A DNA stretch of 64,000 nt from an uncultured Agathobaculum sp. (lineage in GTDB: Bacteria > Bacillota > Clostridia > Oscillospirales > Butyricicoccaceae). Shown one piece after another: positions 24,476 to 32,278 of the stretch (position 1 is its first letter; every line of letters begins with the position of its first letter). The stretch lies in NCBI GenBank assembly GCA_934504345.1, contig CAKSVR010000010.1:1-64000 (forward strand), in the 5' to 3' direction. Position numbers and translations under genes: made by a program. The notes beneath the pieces were generated by a model. The model was not told where the DNA came from and did no database searches. It was given only the letters and a program-made list of their open reading frames with translations.

Positions 24476-25675
24476 TTACGAGATCGGCGCAAGCGGCTGC
24501 ACAAGGCACCGCAGACGGGCCGGCGAGTGAGGATACCGGCGATAGAACGCGCTGATCAGGCGCTCGGACACCATGCGGCTGTTATCGTAATTGGCGTGCG
24601 GCAGCAGGATGATGAACTGCGATACACTGCACTGCGAAACCACATCGCCCTTGCGGAGCCCGGCGGGCAGCAGATGCCGCAGATTTTCCATCGCGGGTGT
24701 CAGGCTGCGGCGTGAGAGCGGTGTGCCGTCCTTCGCGGTGACGGACAGCAGGCAGATATGCGCGGCGTGTCCGGTGCGGCTGATGGAACGCGCCTCCGAG
24801 CGGTACAGCACGCGGAAGAAATCGTAGTCGCACAGCATCGCGCCGCCAACGTGCTCCTCGTGCAGCTGGGAGAGCAGCTCGTCCATCGTCAGCGCGTGGT
24901 TGTTGACCGTGCGCGTGGCCTGATGGTACAGCCCGCGCAGCGGCTCGGACGGCAGCCTGCCGAAATGGGAGAGATACAGCTCCCGCATATCCTCGTAAAC
25001 GGTGACAACGCTTTTATGGTCGCCCAGCGCGAGCAGCCCGCGCATCAGATGCTCGTACAGGCTTTCGCGGTACGGCTCGATGCACAGCGCCTCGCGGCAC
25101 AGCGCGATGCACTCCTCGGTGCGGCCCTGCTTTTCCAGCGCCTCCGCAACGGCCTCCGCGGCTTCAAGATACAGCGCGTGGTAGTGCTCCGCGAGCGGAA
25201 CGAGCCAGTCCTCGCCGGACAGCTTGTTCAGCAGATCGCCCTGATACAGCGCGATGGCCTGCTGATAAACGTCCAGCCGGTGGGCTTCATCCGAAGCCGC
25301 CGCGCCGGATTGGCACAGCGCCTCGAATGTATCGGCATCCACGGTCAGCGGAATGTCGTTGTTCCAGAAGTAGCAGCCCGCCTTGCGGCAGATGAGCGTG
25401 CGGCCCAGACCGTCCTGCAATTTATCCAGCGCCGCACGGATGCGGTGGAAGATCGATTTGAGCGCATTGGCCGGATCCGTACTGCCGACACCGTCGCTCC
25501 AGTACAGCCCGATCAGCTCCTCCTGCGGGAATGCGCGCTGACGGTGGCACAGCATATATGCCAGCAGCGACCATACGCGGCGCGAACGGTCGTCATTGTC
25601 CGAGATCACGCGGTCGCCGCAGCGGATGGAGAACGTGCCCAGCGTATGTATGTATAAAGTAAGATCATTCATCAT
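24476..25675 (-). CDS. SARP/BTAD-type transcriptional regulator with degenerate GGDEF-like C terminus
   Basis: The 399-residue protein opens with a winged-helix OmpR-like DNA-binding domain (LYIHTLGTFSIRCGDRVI..RVWSLLAYM). A bacterial transcriptional activator (BTAD) helical repeat follows at about residues 120-260 (DADTFEAL, YQGDLL, LYLEAAEAVAEALEKQGR). The last 120 residues resemble a GGDEF domain (RKGDVVSQCSVSQFIILLP) with SVSQF where GGDEF would be, so no cyclase activity is expected. Target genes are unknown. It is divergent from the transglutaminase lipoprotein and pilus operon, which are reasonable candidates. Confidence 0.8.
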   Translation of the reverse strand: MMNDLTLYIHTLGTFSIRCGDRVISDNDDRSRRVWSLLAYMLCHRQRAFPQEELIGLYWSDGVGSTDPANALKSIFHRIRAALDKLQDGLGRTLICRKAGCYFWNNDIPLTVDADTFEALCQSGAAASDEAHRLDVYQQAIALYQGDLLNKLSGEDWLVPLAEHYHALYLEAAEAVAEALEKQGRTEECIALCREALCIEPYRESLYEHLMRGLLALGDHKSVVTVYEDMRELYLSHFGRLPSEPLRGLYHQATRTVNNHALTMDELLSQLHEEHVGGAMLCDYDFFRVLYRSEARSISRTGHAAHICLLSVTAKDGTPLSRRSLTPAMENLRHLLPAGLRKGDVVSQCSVSQFIILLPHANYDNSRMVSERLISAFYRRYPHSPARLRCLVQPLAPIS

Positions 25676-25809
25676 ATATCCCTGCTTTCGATAGCAACGA
25701 TTCGCGTTTCCGCGCGCTCAATCACTAAAATAGTAACACAGAATCCGTATAAATGCAAATAAAGTAAAGGTATATACTTGGTAAAAAAGAGAAGAGGAGA
25801 ACGATCGCT

Positions 25810-26814
25810 TTGACAAGATTATGGAATCGCACCGTTGCACTCGGTGCGGCGGCAGCTATGCTGCTCAGCGGCTGCGGCGCATCGACCGGCGCACAGAGCG
25901 CAGTAAACGACACCTCCGCCGCACAGGTGGTCTCGGCGGATGACACCGACCTCGTCGAGATCATGGAGCTGACTGAGGAGGAGATCCCGCTGGCGGACGC
26001 ACCCAAGTCCTCCATGCTGCTGCCGCAGGCCTCGGGCACCAAAGTGCAGAGCAATGCCAAGGCGGCCATCGACTATTCCAACACCGCGGACGGCTATGTG
26101 ATGGTGAAGTACACGGTCTCCACCTCGCAGAAGCTGAAAGTCATCGTAAAGGGCCCAAAGACCACCTATACCTATAACCTCGCGGCTGACAAGGCGTGGG
26201 ACACCTATCCGTTGAGCGACGGCAGCGGCGCGTATACCATCGGTGTTTACGAGAATGTTTCCGGCACCAAGTATGCGGGCGTGCTCTCACAGAGCATCTC
26301 CGTCACCCTGAAGGACGAGTTTGCACCGTTCGTCCGCCCGAACCAGTATGTTGATTACGAAAACGCGCCCAAGACGGTCGCAAAGGCCGCCGAGCTCGTC
26401 AGCGGCAAGAGCAAGGAGCTGGACAAGGTACAGGCAGTTTACGACTTCGTTGTCAAGAACATCAAGTACGACAAGCAGCTCGCGGCCACCGTTAAGAGCG
26501 GTTATCTGCCGGTTCTGGACACCGTTCTGGAGAAAAAGACCGGTATCTGCTTCGATTACGCGGCGCTGATGGCGGGTATGCTCCGCAGTCAGGGCATCCC
26601 GTGCAAGCTGGTCGTTGGCTATGCAGGCCAGACCTATCACGCATGGATCAGCGTTTACACCGAGGAAAACGGCTGGGTCGAGGGCGTTGTCTACTTTGAC
26701 GGCACCAGCTGGCAGCGCATGGACCCGACGTTCGCCTCTACCGGCAACCAGAGCAGCACCGTGATGCAGTACATCGGTGACGGCAGGAATTACACGGTAA
26801 AATATCTGTATTAA
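25810..26814 (+). CDS. transglutaminase-like lipoprotein
   Basis: This 334-residue exported lipoprotein starts at a TTG behind AGAGGAGAAC. It has lipobox LLSGC near residue 22. A transglutaminase-core domain lies in the C-terminal half, with the catalytic Cys in KTGICFDYAAL, His in TYHAWISVY and Asp in MDPTF. Such domains act as cysteine proteases or protein cross-linkers on the cell surface. The N-terminal half has a beta-rich, Ig-like look. It stands 147 bp before the pilus-like operon but is separated from it by a promoter and terminator. Confidence 0.88.
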   Translation: MTRLWNRTVALGAAAAMLLSGCGASTGAQSAVNDTSAAQVVSADDTDLVEIMELTEEEIPLADAPKSSMLLPQASGTKVQSNAKAAIDYSNTADGYVMVKYTVSTSQKLKVIVKGPKTTYTYNLAADKAWDTYPLSDGSGAYTIGVYENVSGTKYAGVLSQSISVTLKDEFAPFVRPNQYVDYENAPKTVAKAAELVSGKSKELDKVQAVYDFVVKNIKYDKQLAATVKSGYLPVLDTVLEKKTGICFDYAALMAGMLRSQGIPCKLVVGYAGQTYHAWISVYTEENGWVEGVVYFDGTSWQRMDPTFASTGNQSSTVMQYIGDGRNYTVKYLY

Positions 26815-26858
26815 GCAGGGAAATTGTCCGGTAATTGCAATTTGCGTGCGAATGCCTC

Positions 26859-26888
26859 TTGCTGAACCGTGTTCCTGTGTCTTATAAT
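26859..26888 (+). promoter_or_regulatory. sigma-A promoter of the pilus-like operon
   Basis: TTGCTG (26859-26864) and TATAAT (26883-26888) are separated by 18 bp. The expected start near 26895 lies immediately before a terminator hairpin. Confidence 0.65.
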
Positions 26889-26904
26889 AGAACCATCCGG
26901 AAAG

Positions 26905-26941
26905 AAATGAGTTTGCATGATCCGTGCAGACTCATTTTTTT
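26905..26941 (+). terminator. terminator hairpin in the pilus operon leader
   Basis: AAATGAGTTTGCA and TGCAGACTCATTT form a 12-13 bp stem with one G-U pair, followed by seven Ts. It lies after the promoter and before the ribosome site (AAGGAG at 26949) of pilC. It either ends the upstream lipoprotein transcript or attenuates the pilus operon. Confidence 0.75.
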
Positions 26942-26961
26942 CCATGCGAAGGAGATCCCCC

Positions 26962-28011
26962 ATGAAAGAACAACAAAAGCAGGAGAGCTATGCGGATATT
27001 GCGGCTCTCAGCCGGGAGCTGGCGCTGCTGCTGCACGCCGGAGCAGGCGTGGCGGACGGGCTGGCGCTTCTGACCGAGGAGGAGCCGCGAGAGCGCCGCA
27101 AGGCCATGCTGCACGCTCTCGCTGAGGCGATGGACGACGGTGCGCCGCTCTCTAAGGCGCTGACAGACACCGGCCGCTATCCGGCTTATGTTACCGGCCT
27201 GATCGCGATGGGCGAGCAGACCGGCAAGCTCGAGGATGCACTGAATGCGCTCGCGGCCTACTACGAGCGCCGTCAGCGCACGGAAAACCGCGTGCGCCGC
27301 GCACTGACGTATCCGTCCGTGCTGCTCGTGCTCATGCTCGTTATCATTGTCGTGCTGCTGGCAAAGGTCTTGCCGGTGTTCGATCAGGTATACGCCTCGC
27401 TCGGCGGCAGCCTGACCGGCCTCGGCGGTGCACTGCTCGGCGCGGGCCGCGCGCTCGATGCCGCAATGCCGGTGCTGTGCGTGCTGCTCGGCAGCATTAT
27501 CGTGTTTGCGGCGGCGTTCTTCCGGCTTGACGGGTTCCGAAACCGTCTGCTCACCGCATGGCGCAAAAGCCACGGCGACAAGGGCGTATCACGCAGGATG
27601 AACGATGCCCGGTTCGCACAGGCGCTGGCGATGGGCCTGCAAAGCGGCCTGCCGCTCGAGGATGCGCTCGAGCTGGTCGCTGCGCTGACCGATGTGCCCG
27701 CCGCCGCGGCGCGGTGTACAGCCTGCCGCGAAAAGCTCGAGCAGGGCGAGGCGCTCACAAAGGCGCTGCATGACACCGGCGTACTGCCGGCCTCGGCGTG
27801 CCGTCTGCTGGCGCTGGGCGCGCGGAGCGGCACCGAGGACACCGTGATGGCGGACATCGCGGAGCGGCTTTCGCGCGATGCGGACGAGGCGCTCGACCGC
27901 AGAATGGCCCGCATCGAGCCCACGCTCGTGCTGCTGACCTCGCTTCTGGTGGGTGTCATCCTGCTGAGCGTGATGCTGCCGCTGACACACATCATGTCGG
28001 CCATCGGGTGA
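26962..28011 (+). CDS. type IV pilus/type II secretion inner-membrane platform protein (PilC/GspF)
   Basis: The 349-residue protein has two copies of the T2SSF domain. Each has an LLHAGAGVADGL-like or MGLQSGLPLEDAL-like start and a GEQTGKLEDAL or LGARSGTEDTVM motif. Three membrane segments are visible (LLVLMLVIIVVLLAKVLPVF, VLCVLLGSIIVFAAAFF and the C-terminal VLLTSLLVGVILLSVMLPL). It is the membrane platform of pilus-type assembly machines. The ATG at 26962 follows AAGGAGATC. It is the first gene of a six-gene run ending with PilT. Confidence 0.9.
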   Translation: MKEQQKQESYADIAALSRELALLLHAGAGVADGLALLTEEEPRERRKAMLHALAEAMDDGAPLSKALTDTGRYPAYVTGLIAMGEQTGKLEDALNALAAYYERRQRTENRVRRALTYPSVLLVLMLVIIVVLLAKVLPVFDQVYASLGGSLTGLGGALLGAGRALDAAMPVLCVLLGSIIVFAAAFFRLDGFRNRLLTAWRKSHGDKGVSRRMNDARFAQALAMGLQSGLPLEDALELVAALTDVPAAAARCTACREKLEQGEALTKALHDTGVLPASACRLLALGARSGTEDTVMADIAERLSRDADEALDRRMARIEPTLVLLTSLLVGVILLSVMLPLTHIMSAIG

Positions 28012-28319
28012 AGAAAATGAAAGCGATCTGCAAAAATATCGCCGCCGGACTGCTCCTCGCGGCAGTGCTGGCGTGGTTTTTGTCCGCGCTGGCGAATGTG
28101 AGCGACAGCGAGAGCGCGGAGAGCCGTCAGCAGCTCGAAAGCGCGATACGGCGGGCGGCGGTGGCGTGCTACGCGGCGGAGGGTGTCTATCCGCCCACTT
28201 TGGACTATTTGGAACAGCATTACGGCATTCAGGTGGACGAAACGCGGTATATGGTGTCATATGACATTTTTGCCTCCAATCTGATGCCGGAGATTACGGT
28301 TTTGGACTTGAAAGCATGA
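28008..28319 (+). CDS. small pseudopilin-like membrane protein
   Basis: The roughly 103-residue product has one N-terminal membrane segment (NIAAGLLLAAVLAWFLSALA), then a helix with QLESAIRRAAVACYAAEGVYPPTLDYLEQHYGI. That helix resembles the mature part of type II/IV pseudopilins. There is no obvious prepilin cleavage site. The GTG at 28008 overlaps the PilC stop (GTGA); an ATG at 28017 is an alternative start. It sits inside the pilus operon with overlapping neighbours. Confidence 0.7.
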   Translation: MKKMKAICKNIAAGLLLAAVLAWFLSALANVSDSESAESRQQLESAIRRAAVACYAAEGVYPPTLDYLEQHYGIQVDETRYMVSYDIFASNLMPEITVLDLKA

Positions 28320-28822
28320 AAGAACAGACAACGGAGCGCATCAGCGGCCTGCTGGTGCTGGTTTTGCTCGGTGTATTCGCGGTGTGCATCCTCATCGTGC
28401 TGCTGACCGGTGCGAAGAGCTACGCGCGGCTGGCCGAGCGGGACAGCACCGCGTTCGACCGGCGCACGGCGGCGCAGTATCTCGCGACGAAGATACGGCA
28501 GTCGGACAGCGAAAACGCGGTGTATATCGGGGATTTTGATGCGGATTCCGTACAGATCGAGGGCGATACGCTCATTTTGCGGGAAGAAGCCGGTGAAAAT
28601 GTGTACCTGACCCGCATTTACTGCGCGGACGGCTCTCTGCGGGAGCTGTTCGGCACGGCGGACGGCGGGATGCAGCCCGAGGACGGCGAGATCATCCTTG
28701 CGGCGGAAAGTGTGCATTTTACACAGAATGGCCGCAGAATCACCGCCGACATCACGAATGCGGACGGCGAAACGACCTCGCTGGTGCTCACCCTCCGCAG
28801 CGGAGAGGAGGCGGCGGCATGA
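28316..28822 (+). CDS. pseudopilin-like protein with one membrane segment (DUF4860-like)
   Basis: The 168-residue protein has an N-terminal hydrophobic segment (GLLVLVLLGVFAVCILIVLLTGA). A soluble beta-rich domain follows (AAQYLATKIRQSDSENAVYIGDF..). The look is that of a minor pseudopilin, and I recall DUF4860 proteins from similar operons. Its ATG overlaps the previous stop by four bases (ATGA). The function within the pilus-like machine is inferred from position only. Confidence 0.7.
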   Translation: MKEQTTERISGLLVLVLLGVFAVCILIVLLTGAKSYARLAERDSTAFDRRTAAQYLATKIRQSDSENAVYIGDFDADSVQIEGDTLILREEAGENVYLTRIYCADGSLRELFGTADGGMQPEDGEIILAAESVHFTQNGRRITADITNADGETTSLVLTLRSGEEAAA

Positions 28823-29235
28823 GGAGCAGGGCGCCTGTGGCTCTGATGGAGCAGGCCGTGATGGTGCTGGTGTTCGCGCTGGCGGCGGCGCTGTGCGTGC
28901 AGGCATTTGCCCTTTCGGGTACGATGTCGCGCAAAAACGAGGTCCTCGACCGGGCACTCCGGCAGGCGCAGAACGTCGTGGAAACGCTGAAGAGCACACA
29001 CGGCGATTATCAGTCCGCCGCAGATGCGCTCGGCGGCGACTGGAACGGCGAAGCATGGACTCTGCCGCTGGATGCGGATTTTGCACCGACGGAGCGCGGA
29101 AACGCCGCCTATCTCGTAAAAACCACACCGAAACCCACAGAAAACACGCTGCTCGGCACGGCGGATGTGATCGTCTGCACCGCAGACGGCGAAACGCTGG
29201 CCGAGCTTCCGGCGGCATGGCAGACGGAGGGCTGA
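28819..29235 (+). CDS. minor pilin-like protein
   Basis: This 138-residue protein has an N-terminal hydrophobic helix (AVMVLVFALAAALCVQAFALSG), then RALRQAQNVVETLKS and a small globular region. The helix position and length fit a pilin-type N terminus, with Glu11 of MEQAV near the hydrophobic start as in pilins. It overlaps the previous gene by four bases. Confidence 0.68.
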   Translation: MRSRAPVALMEQAVMVLVFALAAALCVQAFALSGTMSRKNEVLDRALRQAQNVVETLKSTHGDYQSAADALGGDWNGEAWTLPLDADFAPTERGNAAYLVKTTPKPTENTLLGTADVIVCTADGETLAELPAAWQTEG

Positions 29236-29238
29236 CCG

Positions 29239-29658
29239 ATGAAACGATATACCGAACAGCAGGAGAGCGCGCCCGTCATCGGCGGCAGCTCACTGCTGGT
29301 GATATTCGCGGTGCTGTGCCTGACCGTGTTTGCGCTGCTCGGACTGTCCACTGCACAGGCGGGACAGCGGCTGAGCGAAGCCTCGGCGGCTGTCACGGCC
29401 GGATACTATAACGCCGATGCACAGGCGGAGGCCATCCTCGCGCAGCTGCGGTGCGGCGAGATGCCCGAAGCGGTAACGGCACAGGGCGGAAACCGGTACG
29501 CCTACGCCTGTCCCATCTCGGACACGCAGGAATTGCAGGTCGAGGTGCAGGTTTCGGGCAAAACCTATCATATTCTGCGCTGGCAGACGGTTTCCACGGC
29601 GGACTGGGAGGCCGGGAACGAAATGACCGTCTGGGACGGCGAAACAGCAGGGGAGTGA
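29239..29658 (+). CDS. minor pilin-like protein
   Basis: The 139-residue product has one N-terminal membrane helix (SSLLVIFAVLCLTVFALLGLSTAQA), and the following YYNADAQAEAILAQLR segment is helical. It is not recognisable as a named family, but it fits as a fourth small pilin-type component of the operon. It is separated by 3 bp from the previous gene and by 5 bp from pilT. Confidence 0.68.
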   Translation: MKRYTEQQESAPVIGGSSLLVIFAVLCLTVFALLGLSTAQAGQRLSEASAAVTAGYYNADAQAEAILAQLRCGEMPEAVTAQGGNRYAYACPISDTQELQVEVQVSGKTYHILRWQTVSTADWEAGNEMTVWDGETAGE

Positions 29659-29663
29659 AAGCC

Positions 29664-30725
29664 ATGGCTGAGTTAATGGAATATCTGGAGCGGGCCGTGG
29701 CCGATAAGGCTTCCGACCTGTTCATCGTGGCCGGCAGCGCGGTGAGCGAAAAGGCGGAGGGCGATATTCGGCCCATCAGTGAGGGCAAGATGCTCCCGCC
29801 GGACACCGAACAGCTGATCTGCGCGATCTATGCGCTGGCCGAGCGTTCGATGGAGCACTACCGCGCCACCGGCGACGACGATTTCTCGTTCGCGGTGCGC
29901 GGACTGGCGCGTTTCCGCGTCAATGCGTACCGTCAGCGCGGCTCGATGGCGGCCGTGGTGCGCGTGGTGGCGTTCGAGATACCCGACTGGCGGGCGCTCG
30001 GTATGCCCGAGGCGGTGATGGATGCTGCCGGCCTCAGTCATGGCATGGTGCTCGTCACGGGCACGGCGGGCAGCGGCAAATCGACCACGCTCGCGTGCAT
30101 CATCGACCGCATCAACCGCACCCGCAAGGCACATATCATTACGCTGGAGGACCCCATCGAGTTCCTGCACTGCGACCGGATGAGCATCGTCAGCCAGCGC
30201 GAGATCGCCATTGATACGGCGGATTATCTGTCCGCGCTGCGGGCGTGTCTGCGGCAGGCGCCGGATGTCATCCTGCTGGGTGAGATGCGCGACTACGAAA
30301 CCATCCGCACGGCGATGACGGCGGCGGAAACCGGCCATCTGCTGTTCGCCAGCCTGCATACGCGCGGCGCGGCGGACACCATCGACCGCATTATCGACAC
30401 GTTCCCGCCCGAACAGCAGGGACAGATACGCACCCAGCTGAGCACGGTATTGCAGGCGGTCATTTCCGAGCAGCTGCTGCCGAGCACCGAGGGCGGGCTT
30501 GTGCCCGCGTTTGAGATCATGCACATGACACCGGCCATCCGCAGTCTGATTCGCGAGAACAAGTGTCACCAGATCGACAACGCCATCACGGCGGGCGCGA
30601 GCGACGGCATGGTGAGCATGGACCAGTCCATTCTGGCGCTGTACAAGGCGGGACGCATCACGCGGGAAACCGCGCTCGGCTATGCCGACCACCCGGAGGT
30701 TCTGGAGCGCAGACTGCGCCTGTAA
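29664..30725 (+). CDS. PilT-type pilus retraction ATPase
   Basis: The 353-residue ATPase has the PilT N-terminal ASDLFIVAGS segment, a P-loop GTAGSGKSTT, the Asp box LEDPIEF, Walker B VILLGEMRD and the His box of AETGHLLFASLHT. These mark it as PilT rather than PilB. It powers depolymerisation of type IV pili or acts in a related machine. No PilB-type assembly ATPase, prepilin peptidase or major pilin is in the window, so they must be elsewhere or the system works differently. The ATG at 29664 starts five bases after the previous gene. Confidence 0.92.
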   Translation: MAELMEYLERAVADKASDLFIVAGSAVSEKAEGDIRPISEGKMLPPDTEQLICAIYALAERSMEHYRATGDDDFSFAVRGLARFRVNAYRQRGSMAAVVRVVAFEIPDWRALGMPEAVMDAAGLSHGMVLVTGTAGSGKSTTLACIIDRINRTRKAHIITLEDPIEFLHCDRMSIVSQREIAIDTADYLSALRACLRQAPDVILLGEMRDYETIRTAMTAAETGHLLFASLHTRGAADTIDRIIDTFPPEQQGQIRTQLSTVLQAVISEQLLPSTEGGLVPAFEIMHMTPAIRSLIRENKCHQIDNAITAGASDGMVSMDQSILALYKAGRITRETALGYADHPEVLERRLRL

Positions 30726-30770
30726 CCGCATAAGAAAACGGCGAAACCAATATGGTTTCGCGACAGCCTG

Positions 30771-30802
30771 AGAGCAGCCTTTTGGCTGCTCTTTTCGTTT
30801 TT
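30771..30802 (+). terminator. terminator of the pilus operon
   Basis: AGAGCAGCC and GGCTGCTCT form a perfect stem with a TTTT loop. TTCGTTTTTC follows, 46 bp after the pilT stop. Confidence 0.85.
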
Positions 30803-30901
30803 CGGTAGATGTGCTCAAACGGATGTGTGCTTCTCTGTGCAACCCGTATAAGGCTAAAATGAAAAGAGTGATTTTTGTATAGAACAGAGTAACACAGTGC
30901 A

Positions 30902-30930
30902 TTGCTGTTCTACCTTTTCGGGGTTATAAT
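30902..30930 (+). promoter_or_regulatory. sigma-A promoter of the dehydrogenase/isomerase operon
   Basis: TTGCTG (30902-30907) and TATAAT (30925-30930) are separated by 17 bp. About 100 nt of AT-rich leader follow before the start codon at 31035, with an ACCGAAA..TTTCGGT inverted pair (about 30951-30983) that could be an operator. Confidence 0.7.
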
Positions 30931-31034
30931 ACAGTCAAACAAACGAAAACACCGAAACTTAAAACAAATTCAAAATTTCGGTCGCTCGTGAAAAGAGTAT
31001 GTCTAACACTTAAAATGTCAAGGAGGAAATCATC

Positions 31035-32162
31035 ATGAAAGAAATCCGTATTGGTCTGGTAGGTTCCGGCTGGATGGGCAAGGCTCATTCCTCTGCACTG
31101 GCTGACGCTGAGATGCTGTTTGGCCCTGACTACGGCACCGCATCCTTCGAGATCGTAGCTGACGCTAACGAAGAGGCTGCAAAGTCCGCTCAGAAGAAGA
31201 TCGGCTTCAAGCGCATCTCCACCGACTGGCACGATGTCGTTACCGACCCGAACGTTGATCTGGTCGATATCGCTACCCCGAACGCTTTCCACTATGTCGT
31301 TGCTAAGGCTGCCCTGGAGAACGGCAAGAACGTATACTGCGAGAAGCCGCTGTCCATCTCCGCTGAGGAGTCCAGAGAGCTGGCTGAGCTGGCAGCCAAG
31401 AAGGGCGTAGTCAACTACGTTGGCTTCAACAACACCCAGAACCCGGCAAACGCTTACGTTCGTGAACTCGTTCAGTCCGGCGCTCTCGGCAAGATCATGC
31501 GCTTCACCGGCACCTACGATCAGGATCAGCTGCTCGACGAGTCCCTCCCGATCACCTGGCGCCACATCAACAAGCTGGCTGGCTGCGGTGCTCTGGGCGA
31601 CCTCGGTTCCCACCTGCTGTCCATCTCCCAGTTCATCATGGGCGACATCACCAAGGTAAACGCAGTTGCTACCACCGTATTCCCGAAGCGTCCGAAGTCC
31701 GCAGGCTCCACCGAGATGGTTGACGTTGAGAACGAAGACATCATGACCTTCATGGCTGAGTACGCGAACGGCGCTATCGGTCAGATCGCTTGCTCTCGTG
31801 TTGCCACCGGCCGCAAGAACTACCTGACCTACGAGATTCAGGGCACCAAGGGTTCTGTTCGCTACGATCTGGAGCGCATGGGCGAAGTTCAGGTTTACTT
31901 CCAGTCGGACAACGAGCGCGACCGCGGCTTCCGCACCGTACTGCTCAACCCGCTGATGAAGGGCTACTCCGCATTCCAGCCGGCAGGCGGCATCTCCATC
32001 GCTTACAACGACATGAAGATCCTCGAGGTTCACGCTCTGTTCGACGCTATCACCAATGGCGCTGACTATGTAACCGACTTCGAATTCGGCTACAAGATCG
32101 ACCGCACCGTAGCTGCTGTTATCGAGTCCTCCAAGACTCACGAGTGGGTTGACGTTAAGTAA
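31035..32162 (+). CDS. Gfo/Idh/MocA family NAD(P)-dependent dehydrogenase
   Basis: The 375-residue enzyme has the N-terminal Rossmann motif GLVGSGWMGKAH, the VDIATPNAFH segment and the EKPLS motif that defines the family. Members oxidise sugars or polyols, for example myo-inositol at C2. The IolE/MocC-like enzyme encoded next and the adjacent binding protein and symporter make an inositol-type polyol a reasonable guess. The codons lean strongly to GCT and to C-ending forms compared with neighbouring genes, which suggests high expression. Confidence 0.9.
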   Translation: MKEIRIGLVGSGWMGKAHSSALADAEMLFGPDYGTASFEIVADANEEAAKSAQKKIGFKRISTDWHDVVTDPNVDLVDIATPNAFHYVVAKAALENGKNVYCEKPLSISAEESRELAELAAKKGVVNYVGFNNTQNPANAYVRELVQSGALGKIMRFTGTYDQDQLLDESLPITWRHINKLAGCGALGDLGSHLLSISQFIMGDITKVNAVATTVFPKRPKSAGSTEMVDVENEDIMTFMAEYANGAIGQIACSRVATGRKNYLTYEIQGTKGSVRYDLERMGEVQVYFQSDNERDRGFRTVLLNPLMKGYSAFQPAGGISIAYNDMKILEVHALFDAITNGADYVTDFEFGYKIDRTVAAVIESSKTHEWVDVK

Positions 32163-32195
32163 GCTGCCCTCTTACATCGATTAAAACATAATGCC

Positions 32196-32234
32196 GGAAC
32201 GGTCTGCGGCGGGAGCGATCCCGCCGAGACCGGA
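32196..32234 (+). other. intercistronic hairpin between dehydrogenase and TIM-barrel genes
   Basis: GGTCTGCGGCGGG and CCCGCCGAGACC pair around a six-base loop (about 32199-32231). No T-run follows, so it is more likely an mRNA stability or processing element than a terminator. Confidence 0.45.
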
Positions 32235-32278
32235 AAGGCTGACAGTTTCCTGAATAATTTGACAGGGAGGATATAATT

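Larger units (their letters stand above)
30726..31034. other. spacer between pilus operon and dehydrogenase operon
   Basis: The stretch contains a small hairpin (GCGAAACCAATATGGTTTCGC, about 30741-30761), the pilus operon terminator and the promoter of the dehydrogenase gene. I see no gene in it. Confidence 0.6.
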
